A stretch of DNA of 64,000 bases from Opitutaceae bacterium (GCA_027482185.1 JAIXWF010000019.1:1-64000), one strand, 5' to 3'. Numbered from the stretch's first letter, positions 17,667 through 27,361 are shown. Numbers and translations: made by a program. The notes: generated by a model not told the origin, from the letters alone.

Positions 17667-20600
17667 TCAGAAATTGCCGCGGACGCCGACCGACCAATTG
17701 ACGCCGAAATTGCCGTAACGGTAAAGCGCGGCGGGAATGCCGCGGACGGGATCGCCCTCGTAGAGCAGGGTCGGGTCGTTGAAGATGTTGCGGCCCTGGA
17801 AGAACAGGCTGAGCCGCGGCGAAATGCGGTAGCCGCCGCTGAGGTCGACCTTGATGTTGTGGCGCTGGTAGCGGCCGAAGACGGTCGTGAACGGCGTGTC
17901 GTCCTGCCAGACGGCGCCGACGCGGAGGCTGTAGCCCGCGTAGCTCCAGCCGACGGAGCCGGTGGCCTTGTGCGGGCTGACGCCGGGGAAGTACTGGTTG
18001 GCGTAGTTGCGCGTGTAGCTGACGTTGACGTTGGTGCCGCGGAAAACGCCGGGGAGGAACGTGAGCTGCTGGTTGTAGCCGAGTTCGAGGCTGCGGTAGC
18101 GGTAGAGGGAGTCGTTGTTGCGGAGGGATTGGTATTCGTAGCCCGCGTAATCCGGATCGTCCTCGAAGCCGAAATCCGCCGCGTTGCCGCGCACGGTGAC
18201 GCGCTGGTCGGTGATCTCGGTTTGCTGCACGAGAAACGTGAAGCTGCCGACGGGCTCGAAGTAGTAAGCGAGGCGGGCGACGTAGTTGTCGGAACGCTCC
18301 GGTTTGAGATTCGGATTCGGCGCGGTGATGAGCAGCGCCTGGTCGTTGATCGACCACACGCCCATGAGGGCGTCGATCGGCGGGCGAGAAATTGCGTGGC
18401 TGTAGCCGGCCTGAAAATGGAGATTCGGGCGCAGGGCGTACTTGGCGCCGAGGCTCGGGAAGAAGTCGTCGTATTCGCCGTTCCGATTCACGCGCGGCCG
18501 GGAGAAGTACTGGTACTGCATGCCCGGGATGGTCGTGGCGCGGCGCGTCGTCGCGGAAATCGGATAACCCGCGGCGGCGACCTGCGTCGCGGTGAGCGGA
18601 TCGAACTCGCGGGCCTCGGATTCGGTGCGTTCCCAGCGCAGGCCGCCCTGGAGCTGCACGGCGCCGAGGCGGGTGTTGCCCATGCCGTAGGCGGCGGTGA
18701 CGTGCTGGCGGAAGTCGCGTTTGTTGGCGATGAACGCGGTGTAGTAATTTTCCGCCGTCGCCGTGTTCACGAAGTATTCCGGGTGCTGCCGGTAGAGCAG
18801 CGAGAGCGCGCTGCGGTTGGGCAACGTCGGGAGGTTGGCGATGCGCAGGGCCATGATGTTGCCCATCTGCGGATTGAAGGAGCGCGGCGACGGGAACGCG
18901 GCGAAGCTGCCGGCGGCGGTGATCGTGCCGTTGGGGTTGAGGATGTTCCCGCCGGGCCCGATGTAACTGTAAAGTTCATACGGGGTGGAGTTCTCGGTCT
19001 TGCGGTTCTCCTCCGCCCACTTGCCGCCGAACTTGAAGAACGTCGGGAAACGCCACGCCGTCGCGAGCTTGGCGTTCACTTCGCCGGTGTAGATCTCGGT
19101 GAAAGCGAAACGGCCTTCCTCGGTGATGCGGGGGTTGGTGAAGTTCGCGAGGTTGGACCAATCGGCGCCGCCGGTCTGGACGATGGTCCATTCCGCGGAA
19201 TTGGGACTCGGGCGCGTCGCGCGGAAGTCGACGGGCAGGGTGTTCAGCGTCTCGGCGCGGATGGTGCCGCGGGACGATGTCTCGTAGTCGTTCTTCGAAC
19301 GGGAGTAGTTGGCGGTGCCGTCGACGGTGAGGCTGCCGAGCTTGTATTCGAACTTCGGCGTCAGCGTGACGGAATTGGTCAGCTTGATCGCGCTGCCGCC
19401 GCCGTGCGCGAAGGTGCGGGACGTGTTGGCCGCGGCGCCGTTGGTGCGGATGTCGGTGAGGCCGTCGCCGAGGACGTTCTGGCGGCCGGTGGCGGCGGCG
19501 ACGCCGTTGGCGGCGGCGTTGAAAGTGAGCGCCTTGGTGTGCGCGTTGTTCTCGAAGGCGTTGAACATCGCCGTGAGCGAGAGCACGAGGGCGGGCGTGG
19601 CCTTGAAGTCGACCGTGCCCGTGACGTTGGCGCGGCTGGAGAGGCGCGGGCCGTCGGTGAACGCGACGGTCGTGAGCACCATGGGGCGGAGATCGGGCAC
19701 GGCGCCGGTGGTCACCTGCGTTTTGTTGTACGTATGCGTCACGTACTGCTGTTCGGAACGCGAGCTGGTGGAGCCGATGCTGAGCCGCACGCCGAGGCGC
19801 TGTTTGAGAAACACGTCGGAGTAATCGACCTGGTAGTTCGGCCGCCACTGGTAGCGGAGGTTGTCGTCCCAGCCGCGGACCTTGCCGGGCTTAGCGGCGT
19901 CGGGAGTGTTGAAGCCGAGGCTGAACTGCCAGTCGATGCGGCGGCCTTTGCGGTCGAAGGCGCGGCGGCTCTTCATGTTGATGGAGCCGGCGGGGGAATT
20001 GGCATCCATGTCGGCGCTGAGGGTGCGGCTGATCTCGATCGATTCGACGGCGTTGATGGCCATCTGCTCGAAACCGACGGAGCGGGACTGGCTGCCGGCG
20101 CCGCCGTTGAGCGTGGCGCCGTAGGCGACGAAGGCGTCCGCGCTCGCGACCGAGGCGCCGTCGAGCGTGACGCCGACGTACTGCTGGTCGAGGCCGCCGA
20201 CGCGGGGGCCGCGGCTCACGCCGTCGACGTACTCGACGTCGACGCCGGGGAGAAACTTTAGGAACTCGCCCACGTTGCCCTCGGTGATGTCGCCGTAGGT
20301 GTCGGCGGCGACGGAGGTGGAGATGTTCATGTTGCGGCGCTGCTCCATGATGGCCTTGGCGTTGCCCTCGCGTTCGCCGGCCACGACGAACTGCGTCATC
20401 TTCACCGTGGCGCCGGCGCCGGGATCGGCGGCCTGGGTGCTGATCAAGTCGAAGTCGCGCGTCGCCGTGCCGCCGGGCGGGACCGCGACAGTGCCCGTGA
20501 CGGTGCGGTAGCCGGCGAAGGTGACTACGATCGTGGCGTTGCCCGCCGGGACGTTGGGCAGCACGAAGGCGCCGCCTTCTTCCGAATAAGCCACGCGTTC

Positions 20601-20798
20601 CGTGCCCTGCACGCGGACCTCGGCGTTGCGGACATATTCGCCGGTGGCGGGATTGAACACGCGGCCGCTCACGGTGCCCGCGGCGCCCTGGGCGCGCGCG
20701 GCCGAAGCCAGGCCGAGGACCAGAAAAACGAACGCCAGCCAACGTTGGAAACGGCGGCCGGAAAACGGCGACGCGGGACGGGACAAGGGAAGACTCAT
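17667..20798 (-). CDS. TonB-dependent receptor (copy 2)
   Basis: A 1043-residue outer-membrane receptor. The signal peptide is long (about 1-45, with hydrophobic LAFVFLVLGLASAARA). A carboxypeptidase-regulatory-like domain (about 48-125), the linker VKMTQFVVAGEREGNAKAI, a plug with KFLPGV and a barrel ending in VRGNF follow. It is more divergent from copies 1, 3 and 4 in the linker. The start is the ATG at 20798, and the 34 codons before it in the open frame look unrelated. Lead gene of a four-gene unit. Operator S3 lies 102 bases upstream. Confidence 0.92.
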   Translation of the reverse strand: MSLPLSRPASPFSGRRFQRWLAFVFLVLGLASAARAQGAAGTVSGRVFNPATGEYVRNAEVRVQGTERVAYSEEGGAFVLPNVPAGNATIVVTFAGYRTVTGTVAVPPGGTATRDFDLISTQAADPGAGATVKMTQFVVAGEREGNAKAIMEQRRNMNISTSVAADTYGDITEGNVGEFLKFLPGVDVEYVDGVSRGPRVGGLDQQYVGVTLDGASVASADAFVAYGATLNGGAGSQSRSVGFEQMAINAVESIEISRTLSADMDANSPAGSINMKSRRAFDRKGRRIDWQFSLGFNTPDAAKPGKVRGWDDNLRYQWRPNYQVDYSDVFLKQRLGVRLSIGSTSSRSEQQYVTHTYNKTQVTTGAVPDLRPMVLTTVAFTDGPRLSSRANVTGTVDFKATPALVLSLTAMFNAFENNAHTKALTFNAAANGVAAATGRQNVLGDGLTDIRTNGAAANTSRTFAHGGGSAIKLTNSVTLTPKFEYKLGSLTVDGTANYSRSKNDYETSSRGTIRAETLNTLPVDFRATRPSPNSAEWTIVQTGGADWSNLANFTNPRITEEGRFAFTEIYTGEVNAKLATAWRFPTFFKFGGKWAEENRKTENSTPYELYSYIGPGGNILNPNGTITAAGSFAAFPSPRSFNPQMGNIMALRIANLPTLPNRSALSLLYRQHPEYFVNTATAENYYTAFIANKRDFRQHVTAAYGMGNTRLGAVQLQGGLRWERTESEAREFDPLTATQVAAAGYPISATTRRATTIPGMQYQYFSRPRVNRNGEYDDFFPSLGAKYALRPNLHFQAGYSHAISRPPIDALMGVWSINDQALLITAPNPNLKPERSDNYVARLAYYFEPVGSFTFLVQQTEITDQRVTVRGNAADFGFEDDPDYAGYEYQSLRNNDSLYRYRSLELGYNQQLTFLPGVFRGTNVNVSYTRNYANQYFPGVSPHKATGSVGWSYAGYSLRVGAVWQDDTPFTTVFGRYQRHNIKVDLSGGYRISPRLSLFFQGRNIFNDPTLLYEGDPVRGIPAALYRYGNFGVNWSVGVRGNF

Positions 20799-20900
20799 GG
20801 TGCGGCGGTGAAGGCGTTCTGGACGGGCGGAAGGCGCGAAGGGGGCATCGCCGAACCGCGGTTCGCGGACGAAAACGCCCTTGACTCGCACCCGCGTCAA

Positions 20901-20916
20901 GTAACTTTCCAGTTAC
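20901..20916. promoter_or_regulatory. Operator S3: GTAACTTTCCAGTTAC
   Basis: A perfect palindrome between the divergent receptor 2 unit and aminotransferase 1. It is directly flanked by a second small inverted repeat, TTGAC-N10-GTCAA at 20881-20900, and by GGAAAC-A-GTTTCC just beyond it. Whether these two add anything is unknown. Confidence 0.85.
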
Positions 20917-20973
20917 CGACGGAAACAGTTTCCGTTCCCGCCCGGCCGAGGCCGGTTTCAGCTCCGTTTTCCC

Positions 20974-22290
20974 ATGCCCGCGCCCCTGTCCCGCCGCCGC
21001 TTCCTCGGTCGCGCCGCCTCCGCCGGCGCCGGCCTCTGTCTCACCGCCGCCGCGGCCGAGAAGGCCGCTTCCGTCGCTCCCGCACCGGCCGTCCCCGCGG
21101 CGCCCGTGCCCGACTGGCCGCGCTGGACCGGCTCCGACGAACGCGCGCTGCTCGACGTGCTGCGCTCCGGCCGCTGGGGCCGCACCAGCGGCGGCGCCCG
21201 CGTGAAGGCATTCGAGACGGCGTTCGCCGCCCGCATGCAGGCCAAGCACTGCGTCGCCACGTCGTCCGGCACGACCGCGCTGCTCACCGCGCTCGGCGCG
21301 CTCGGCATCGGCCCGGGGGACGAAGTGATCATCCCGCCGTACACGTTTGTCGCGACGTTCAACGCCGTGACCGCGAGCTTTGCGCTCCCCGTCTTCGTCG
21401 ACAGCGACGCCGCGACTTTCCAGATCGACGCGACCAAGGTCGCCGCCGCGATCACGCCCGCGACGCGCCTGCTGCTGCCGGTTCACATCGCCGGTTCGCC
21501 GTGCGACCTCGACCGCCTGGCCGCGCTCGCCGCCGAGCGGAAGATCACGCTGCTCGAGGACGCCTGCCAGGCGCCGCTCGCGGAGTGGCGGGGGCGCCCC
21601 GTCGGCACGCGCGGCATCGGCGGCTGCTTCAGTTTCCAGGCCAGCAAGAACCTCACCGCCGGCGAGGGCGGCGCCGTGCTGACGGACGACCAGGCCTTCG
21701 CGGATGCGTGCTACGATTTCCACACGCCGGGCAACGCCAAGCGCTCGCCGAGCTCGGGCCGCGGCGCCAACTTCCGGCTCACCGAATTCCAGGCCGCGCT
21801 GCTCGTTTCCCAGATGGAAACCCTCGAGGCGCAGGCCAAGCTGCGCGACGCCAACGCCGCCCTGCTCACCGCCGGACTCGCGCAGATTCCCGGGATCAAG
21901 CCCGCCGGCCTCACGCCCGGCACGACCCGGAGCGGCTGGCACCTCTACATGTTCCGCTACGACGCGGCGCAGTTCGCCGGCTTGCCGCGGGCGAAATTCA
22001 TCGCCGCGCTCGCGAAGGCCGGGGTTGCCGCCAGCTCGGGCTACACCGCGCTCAACACCGGCGCCCACGTCAAGGCGCTCGCCGCCAATCCCCACTACCG
22101 CCGCATCTACGGCGCGGATACGATGGCGCGCTGGGCCGAGCGCAACGCCTGCCCCGTCAACGACCGGCTCGTCGAGGAAGCCGTGTGGTTCGGCCAGACC
22201 AAGCTGCTCGGTTCCCGCGCGGATACCGAGAAAATCGTCGCCGCCGTGGCAGATGTCCGGCGCCGGGCCGGCGATCTGGCGAAGGCCTGA
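20974..22290 (+). CDS. Tat-exported DegT/DnrJ/EryC1/StrS-type PLP aminotransferase (copy 1)
   Basis: A 438-residue protein starting MPAPLSRRRFLGRAASAG, a strong Tat signal to about 33. The fold-type I sugar aminotransferase core follows: SSGTTALLTAL (PLP phosphate loop, about 98-108), PPYTF, EDACQAP with Asp196 (pyridine nitrogen contact), and SFQASKNLTAGEGG with Lys225 as Schiff-base lysine. Members usually transaminate nucleotide-linked ketosugars in the cytoplasm, so export after cofactor insertion is unusual. That route fits Tat, which carries folded holoproteins. A second such protein lies at 41991. The stop codon falls within the left end of the intergenic repeat at 22286. Confidence 0.88.
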   Translation: MPAPLSRRRFLGRAASAGAGLCLTAAAAEKAASVAPAPAVPAAPVPDWPRWTGSDERALLDVLRSGRWGRTSGGARVKAFETAFAARMQAKHCVATSSGTTALLTALGALGIGPGDEVIIPPYTFVATFNAVTASFALPVFVDSDAATFQIDATKVAAAITPATRLLLPVHIAGSPCDLDRLAALAAERKITLLEDACQAPLAEWRGRPVGTRGIGGCFSFQASKNLTAGEGGAVLTDDQAFADACYDFHTPGNAKRSPSSGRGANFRLTEFQAALLVSQMETLEAQAKLRDANAALLTAGLAQIPGIKPAGLTPGTTRSGWHLYMFRYDAAQFAGLPRAKFIAALAKAGVAASSGYTALNTGAHVKALAANPHYRRIYGADTMARWAERNACPVNDRLVEEAVWFGQTKLLGSRADTEKIVAAVADVRRRAGDLAKA

Positions 22291-22440
22291 GCCGGAGTCG
22301 TGTGGCTGTGAGTTGAGGGTTGAGAGAGCGATCCGCCGAACCACGGAGATCGCAGCCGCCGCCGCCAGCCTGACGAACCGAACGGTTTATGCGCTCAATT
22401 CTCAGCCAAGCTCGCCCAACTGCATGAGTTCGGCCTGAGC
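22286..22440. repeat. Dispersed intergenic repeat, copy B
   Basis: A stretch of about 155 bp between convergent genes. Its reverse complement aligns along its length with the copy at 31416-31567. Shared words include GCATGAGTTCGGC (22422-22434), CTCAGCCAAGCTC (22401-22413), CCGAACGG (22378-22385) and TGAGGGTTGAG (22314-22324). It begins CCTGAGCCGG, supplying the aminotransferase TGA stop. It may be a bidirectional terminator or a small non-autonomous element. Confidence 0.7.
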
Positions 22441-22450
22441 CGGCGGCCCT

Positions 22451-23224
22451 TCAGAAGGCGAAGAACCGCGTCGCGTTGCCCCCCGCGAACTTCTCCGCGT
22501 CCTCGGGATAAAGGCGTTCGAGGTTCGACAACTTGATCAGCGAGCCGCCTGCGTAGTCGAAGGGCGCGTGCGTGCCGAAGGCCACCGCCTCGGGCCCGAG
22601 GGCCGCGATGAGTTTCGGCACGTCGTGCCGCAGGACGACCTGCAGCCGGGAAAAATCGACCAGGCAACGTCCGCGCAGGCCGGCTTCCGCGAGTTTCGCG
22701 CCGTCGAGCGCGCCCCAATTGAGCAACGCGATCCGCAGGTCCGGTTGCGCCTTCGCGGCGGCGAGCACCGCCGGCAACGCCAGGTCCTCGGCACGGTCCC
22801 AGGCATGGCGCTGGCGCCGGTCCTCAAGCCGCTGCTTCAGAATCAAGGGCACCCCGAGGGCGGCGATCCGGGCGAGGGCCGCGCGGCCCGGCGCGCCGTC
22901 GAGCGCGTAACCGTGGTGCTCGGGATACAGGGCGACGCCCTTCATGCCCCAGCGCGCCACCGCTTCCTCGAGGTCGCGCTCCCAGCCGGCGTAGGTCGGA
23001 TTGACCGTGGCCGTCGGCACCAGACGCCCTCCGCCGCCGCGGACCAGTTCGCGCAGCTGTTCGTTGCCGCGGTGCGTGTCGCGGTAGAACACCGCGGGCA
23101 GCGAGCCGACAACCGCACGCGCAATGCCGTGCCGGTCCATCGTCCGCAGCAGGGCGGCGGGCTCGGTGTTTTCGAGGGCCCGGAACGGGTACGGACCGAG
23201 CGCGGCGTTGACGTCGACGATCAT
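22451..23224 (-). CDS. Amidohydrolase-2 paralogue with lost metal ligands (no signal peptide)
   Basis: A 257-residue protein aligned along its length to the exported protein at 9061 (VNPTYAGW, GVALYPEHHGYALDG, LEDRRQRHAWDRAEDL, FGTHAPFDYAGG). The HxH motif is VNAAL, the GH strand is LLNWGA, and the metal Asp is replaced in GTHAP. All usual ligands are therefore gone, even more completely than in its paralogue. Unlike its paralogue it has no signal peptide from the chosen ATG at 23224, which overlaps the stop of the canonical amidohydrolase (ATGA). It might be co-exported by hitchhiking with the Tat-bearing partner, which would need a complex. This is speculative. Confidence 0.75.
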   Translation of the reverse strand: MIVDVNAALGPYPFRALENTEPAALLRTMDRHGIARAVVGSLPAVFYRDTHRGNEQLRELVRGGGGRLVPTATVNPTYAGWERDLEEAVARWGMKGVALYPEHHGYALDGAPGRAALARIAALGVPLILKQRLEDRRQRHAWDRAEDLALPAVLAAAKAQPDLRIALLNWGALDGAKLAEAGLRGRCLVDFSRLQVVLRHDVPKLIAALGPEAVAFGTHAPFDYAGGSLIKLSNLERLYPEDAEKFAGGNATRFFAF

Positions 23225-24147
23225 GCGTGGCGCCGCGCGAGCAGCCGGTCGAAGTTGCCCCAGAAAATCGCCTCGCGCTGGGCATCCGTGAGCTCGGCGG
23301 AGAGGATGCGGCCCACGCCGCACTCCATCGTCGCGTCGGTCGCGAACAGCACGCGTTCCGCGCCGACCGCCGCGACGAGGCGCTCGATCGCGGGCACTTC
23401 GTTGACGCTGCCGCTGGTGTCGACGCGGACGCCCGGGCACTCGCGCAGCGCCCGCACGGTCCACTCCCAATCGCCGCCGCCGAGCAGATGCCCCAGAATC
23501 AAGATCAGCTCCGGGTAACGCCGCGCGAGGCTGCCGAAGTCGAGGGCGTGCGACGTCCGCGGCTGTGCCGCGAGGCTGCGCGGATCGGTGAGAAACGCCG
23601 AATGCCCGAGCAACGGCACGCGCTGCCGGATGCACTCCTCCGCGACGGGGAATACGACCGGATCCGTGTACTTGAATTGATTGTACAACTTCACCCCGAC
23701 CATGCCGGCGTCGAGGCACCGGCGCAGTTCGTCGAGCGCCGCCGGGCCGTTGCCCGGCTGCACGAAGCAGTAACCGAAGATGCGGCCGGGATGCCGGCGC
23801 GCCGCCGCGAGCACGGAGTCGTTGGCGTCGCGCACGACCGAAATGTCCGCCATCACGCCGCCGGTGATCGGCCGGGAGCAATAGAGCCGCTCGATCCCGA
23901 GCGCATCCGCGGCCGCGATCAGGTCGTCGACGTCGCGCCAATCGTCCGGTCCGCGCCGGCCGGCGAGAAACACGTGGTTGTGGGCGTCGAACTTCCGGCG
24001 CGAACGCCAGTCCGCGGGCAACGCGGCGGGCGCCGAGGTCGCCGCGCGGCCCAGGTTCGCCGCCAGCGCCCCGGCGCCGGCGGCCGCCACCTGCAGGAAC
24101 TGCCGGCGCGGCCAACCGCGGGCGGCGGCGGAGGAGTGCGGATCCAT
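23221..24147 (-). CDS. Tat-exported amidohydrolase-2 family metal-dependent hydrolase (copy 2)
   Basis: A 308-residue protein with Tat motif GWPRRQFLQVAAAGAGA (11-27). The canonical ligand set is present: HNH at 56-58, LGHSAFL, ILGHLLGGGDW and FATDATM. Its order relative to the degenerate partner is reversed compared with 9061-10841: here the canonical gene comes first. Reaction unknown. The start is the ATG at 24147. The frame runs open to 24549 but that part is antisense to the neighbouring receptor. The imperfect operator S8 lies 62 bases upstream. Confidence 0.82.
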   Translation of the reverse strand: MDPHSSAAARGWPRRQFLQVAAAGAGALAANLGRAATSAPAALPADWRSRRKFDAHNHVFLAGRRGPDDWRDVDDLIAAADALGIERLYCSRPITGGVMADISVVRDANDSVLAAARRHPGRIFGYCFVQPGNGPAALDELRRCLDAGMVGVKLYNQFKYTDPVVFPVAEECIRQRVPLLGHSAFLTDPRSLAAQPRTSHALDFGSLARRYPELILILGHLLGGGDWEWTVRALRECPGVRVDTSGSVNEVPAIERLVAAVGAERVLFATDATMECGVGRILSAELTDAQREAIFWGNFDRLLARRHA

Positions 24148-24209
24148 GCAGGGGAGCGAAACAAGCGCGGCCCGGCGCGCGAGATGGAAAAAGGCGCGCC
24201 GGCGATTTA

Positions 24210-24226
24210 GTAACCGACCGGGTAAC
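24210..24226. promoter_or_regulatory. Imperfect operator S8: GTAACCGACCGGGTAAC
   Basis: On the minus strand this is GTTACC-N5-GGTTAC: one mismatch and one extra spacer base compared with GTAACC-N4-GGTTAC. It lies between the amidohydrolase pair (start 24147) and receptor copy 3 (start 24341), the same kind of position as the perfect sites. It shares TTTAGTAACCG with the other imperfect site at 43379. Confidence 0.55.
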
Positions 24227-24340
24227 AATCCCGCGCCGGCCGGACTTCGCACTTGCGTCGCCCTCCGGTTGGCAACTTTCATCGGCCCGTCTGCCGCGGT
24301 CGGTCCCACCGGCCCGGCTTCCCTACCCCCCACCCCCGCC

Positions 24341-27300
24341 ATGCCTTCGCGAACCGTCATTGTCGCGTGCCTTCGCACGCTTGCGTCCGTCCGCCGTCTG
24401 CTGCCCCTGGCGCTGCTCGGCGCCGCCACCCTCGCCCGCGCCGCCGGCGTGCTCAGCGGCAACGTCAGCAACACCGCCACCGGCAACATGCTCGAGGGCG
24501 CCCGCGTCGAGATTCCGGCGCTGGGCCTCACGGCGATGACCGACAACACCGGCCGCTACGTTTTGCCGAATGTGCCCGCCGGCACGCACCAGGTGGTCGT
24601 GACCTACATCGGCTTGGACGCCTACCGCGCCTCGTTCACGGTGGCGGACGGCCAGCGCGCCCAGCGCGATTTCGAACTCACGACCGGAATCTACAAACTG
24701 GAGGCCTTCAAAGTCACCGGCGAACGCGAGGGCTCGGCCGCCGCCATCACCGAGAAACGCAATGCCGACAACGTGAAAGACGTCGTCGCCATGGATTCGT
24801 TCGGCAACCTGCCCAACATGAGCGCGGGCGAAGTTGTGATGCGGCTGCCCGGTGTCGCCGGCAGCCCCACCGACGAAGGTCTCGCCTACCGCTTCAACAT
24901 GCGCGGCATGGACCCGACGCTCAACAATGTCACCGTCGACGGCCAGTCGATGACAACACTGGGCACGAACCGCAGCTTCGAGTTGCAATCGATTACGGGC
25001 ACGATGTTCGACGCCCTCGAGCTCATCAAAGGCCACACGCCCGACAAGGGCGCGGATTCGCTCGGCGGCACCGTCAACTTCAAGACCAAAGCCACCTTCT
25101 CGATGCGCGAGCGCCGCCGGACCACGTACAACTTTTCCATGCGCTCGGCCCCGCCTTTCCTGGAGCAGACTCCGCTGCGCTCCGAGCATCGCAACCACCC
25201 GATCCTCAACCTCGCCCACCAGGAGGTCTTCGACGTCTTCGGCGACACCCGCAACCTCGGCGTTTCGGTCAATTTGTTCTATTCGGAAAACGCCGTCGGC
25301 GGTTTCGCCAACATCTTCGACTACACGAACATCGCGGACGGGCCGGCCCCGGTGTGGGACTATCAGACTTGGGACAACATCAACAATCGGAAGCAAATGA
25401 GCCTGAATCTGAAGGCCGACTACCGTTGGTCCGCCAACACCCGCTTCTCGCTCGGCGTCACCGGCAACGACAACTTCGAGCGGATGCGCCGGCGCGTGAC
25501 CGTCCGCGCCTTCACCGGCGCCAACAACACCGTCCCCAATGCCACCACCACCGGCGTCGTCGCCGGCGCCTTCAACGACTTCATCACCGTCGTCCGCCCC
25601 GTCACCGCCGCCAACATCGATGTCACCATGGACGGCCCCCTCAACTACTATGTGCGCATGCGCCGCCTCGATGCTTCGGCCGAGCACAACTACGGCCGGC
25701 TCCTCATCGAATACGCCGGCAGCCTCGCCACCACCCACCTCAACAACGGCAACGGCAAGGGTGGCACGCTCAACATGCGCATCGGAAGCGTCAACCCCGC
25801 CACCGGCCTCTTCACCTACGGCGGCGCGGGCTGGATCCTCGACCGCTCCGGCCCCGACAAGCTCCACCCGATTTTCCGGCAAAACGGCGGTCCCGATTTC
25901 ACCAATCCCGCCAACTACCGCCCCCGGCCCACCGACGGCCTGATCCAGCAGCGCAACGAAAACGACCAGTTCCTCAAGCAGGCCCGATTCGACGTGCGGT
26001 ACACCTTGCCCTTCGCCGCCCCGACCAACTTCAAGACCGGTTACCATTGGCGCGAGTTGCGCATGGACGATTGGGGCCAGGACCGCCACCGCTGGACCGC
26101 CGCACCCGGCGCCCCGGCGCTCCCCGAAGACAAAACCTACGTCAGCTACGACCGCGTCAAAACCGGCCGCGCGATCCCAGTCTGGCAATCGCACATGTTC
26201 ACTCAGGATGGCCGTCCCACCGACGGCAACTACTGGGTCGAGGACCGCTATTACAACCAATCCCAGAAGTACATCGGCACGCGCTGGCTCACCGAGCAGG
26301 TCGGCGCCGCCTACGTGATGGCCCAAGGTCGCCTCGGCGCCGAAGGCTTTCTCCGCAGTACCGGCTATCTGGGCGGCGTCCGCTGGGAAACCACCGAAAC
26401 CCTCGCGCGCGGCTGGGTCCGTTCCCGAGTCCTCAGCACCGCCGCCCAGCAGGCCGCCGATCCGGTCGGCTCAGCCGATCGCGACTACGCCGGCAATTTC
26501 CGCGTGAATCCCGGCAAGTACAGCAAGGGATTCCCCAGCATCCATCTTTTCCACGATATCACCAAGGACCTGAAGTTTCGCGTAAGCTACTCGACCAGCT
26601 ACGGCCGCCCGCCGATCGGCAACCTCCTCCCGGGAGAAACGCCTTCCGAAGCCACCCAGACCGTCACCGTCAACAATCCCGGCCTCGGTCCGTACACGGC
26701 GACCAACTGGGACGCCACCCTCGAATACTACTTCGAACCCGTCGGCAGCCTCACCGTCGGCTGGTTCCACAAGGACATCCGCGACTTCATCATCACCGCG
26801 GATGTCGGCTCTATCGGCGACGGCCCCGACAACGGCTACAACGGCAACTACATCGGGTGGACCGAACGCACGAATATCAACGGTGGCGATGCCGTGGCCC
26901 AAGGTCTGGAGTTCGCCTACAGCCAGCAGTTCACCTTCCTCCCCGGTCTGCTCAAAGGTTTGGCCTTCTCCGCCAACTATACGCGCATCCAGACCCACGG
27001 CATGCGGGAAGGAACCCGCTACCTGACCAGCCGCGAAGTCCAGAACTTCATCCCGCACGTCGCCAATATCACGCTCTCCTGGCGCTACCGGAAATTCAAT
27101 ACCCGCATCCTGTACAACTTCACCGGCGAACACATCACGACCTTCAACGCCGCCAGTCCCGCCCTCAACCAATACCGTTTCTCCAACAAGACCGTGAATA
27201 TCGGCTTCGGCTACCAACATCGCCCCGCCATGGGCTTCAGCATCGATATCGCGAACGCCCTGAACGAACCGCAGGAATTCTACATCGGCTACAAGCACCG

Positions 27301-27361
27301 CCACCGCCGCTCCATCGTGAACTTCGTCACCGTCACCGCCGGCGTGAACGGCCGCTTCTGA
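24341..27361 (+). CDS. TonB-dependent receptor (copy 3)
   Basis: A 1006-residue receptor with signal peptide (1-34), carboxypeptidase-regulatory-like domain (36-115), linker YKLEAFKVTGEREGSAAAI, plug with DSFGNLPNMSAGE and MRLPGV, and barrel ending VNGRF. The barrel contains clusters of Asn, Tyr and Trp typical of glycan-binding loops, but the ligand is not predictable. A single-gene unit: an intrinsic terminator follows at 27386. Start at the ATG preceding the hydrophobic signal; no good Shine-Dalgarno sequence is seen, as for most genes here. Confidence 0.92.
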   Translation: MPSRTVIVACLRTLASVRRLLPLALLGAATLARAAGVLSGNVSNTATGNMLEGARVEIPALGLTAMTDNTGRYVLPNVPAGTHQVVVTYIGLDAYRASFTVADGQRAQRDFELTTGIYKLEAFKVTGEREGSAAAITEKRNADNVKDVVAMDSFGNLPNMSAGEVVMRLPGVAGSPTDEGLAYRFNMRGMDPTLNNVTVDGQSMTTLGTNRSFELQSITGTMFDALELIKGHTPDKGADSLGGTVNFKTKATFSMRERRRTTYNFSMRSAPPFLEQTPLRSEHRNHPILNLAHQEVFDVFGDTRNLGVSVNLFYSENAVGGFANIFDYTNIADGPAPVWDYQTWDNINNRKQMSLNLKADYRWSANTRFSLGVTGNDNFERMRRRVTVRAFTGANNTVPNATTTGVVAGAFNDFITVVRPVTAANIDVTMDGPLNYYVRMRRLDASAEHNYGRLLIEYAGSLATTHLNNGNGKGGTLNMRIGSVNPATGLFTYGGAGWILDRSGPDKLHPIFRQNGGPDFTNPANYRPRPTDGLIQQRNENDQFLKQARFDVRYTLPFAAPTNFKTGYHWRELRMDDWGQDRHRWTAAPGAPALPEDKTYVSYDRVKTGRAIPVWQSHMFTQDGRPTDGNYWVEDRYYNQSQKYIGTRWLTEQVGAAYVMAQGRLGAEGFLRSTGYLGGVRWETTETLARGWVRSRVLSTAAQQAADPVGSADRDYAGNFRVNPGKYSKGFPSIHLFHDITKDLKFRVSYSTSYGRPPIGNLLPGETPSEATQTVTVNNPGLGPYTATNWDATLEYYFEPVGSLTVGWFHKDIRDFIITADVGSIGDGPDNGYNGNYIGWTERTNINGGDAVAQGLEFAYSQQFTFLPGLLKGLAFSANYTRIQTHGMREGTRYLTSREVQNFIPHVANITLSWRYRKFNTRILYNFTGEHITTFNAASPALNQYRFSNKTVNIGFGYQHRPAMGFSIDIANALNEPQEFYIGYKHRHRRSIVNFVTVTAGVNGRF

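Noticed and set aside
18963-18978. GTAACTGTAAAGTTCA, a near-match to operator S1
   Set aside because: It lies within the coding sequence of receptor copy 2, its right half-site is broken (GTTCA), and no start codon is near.
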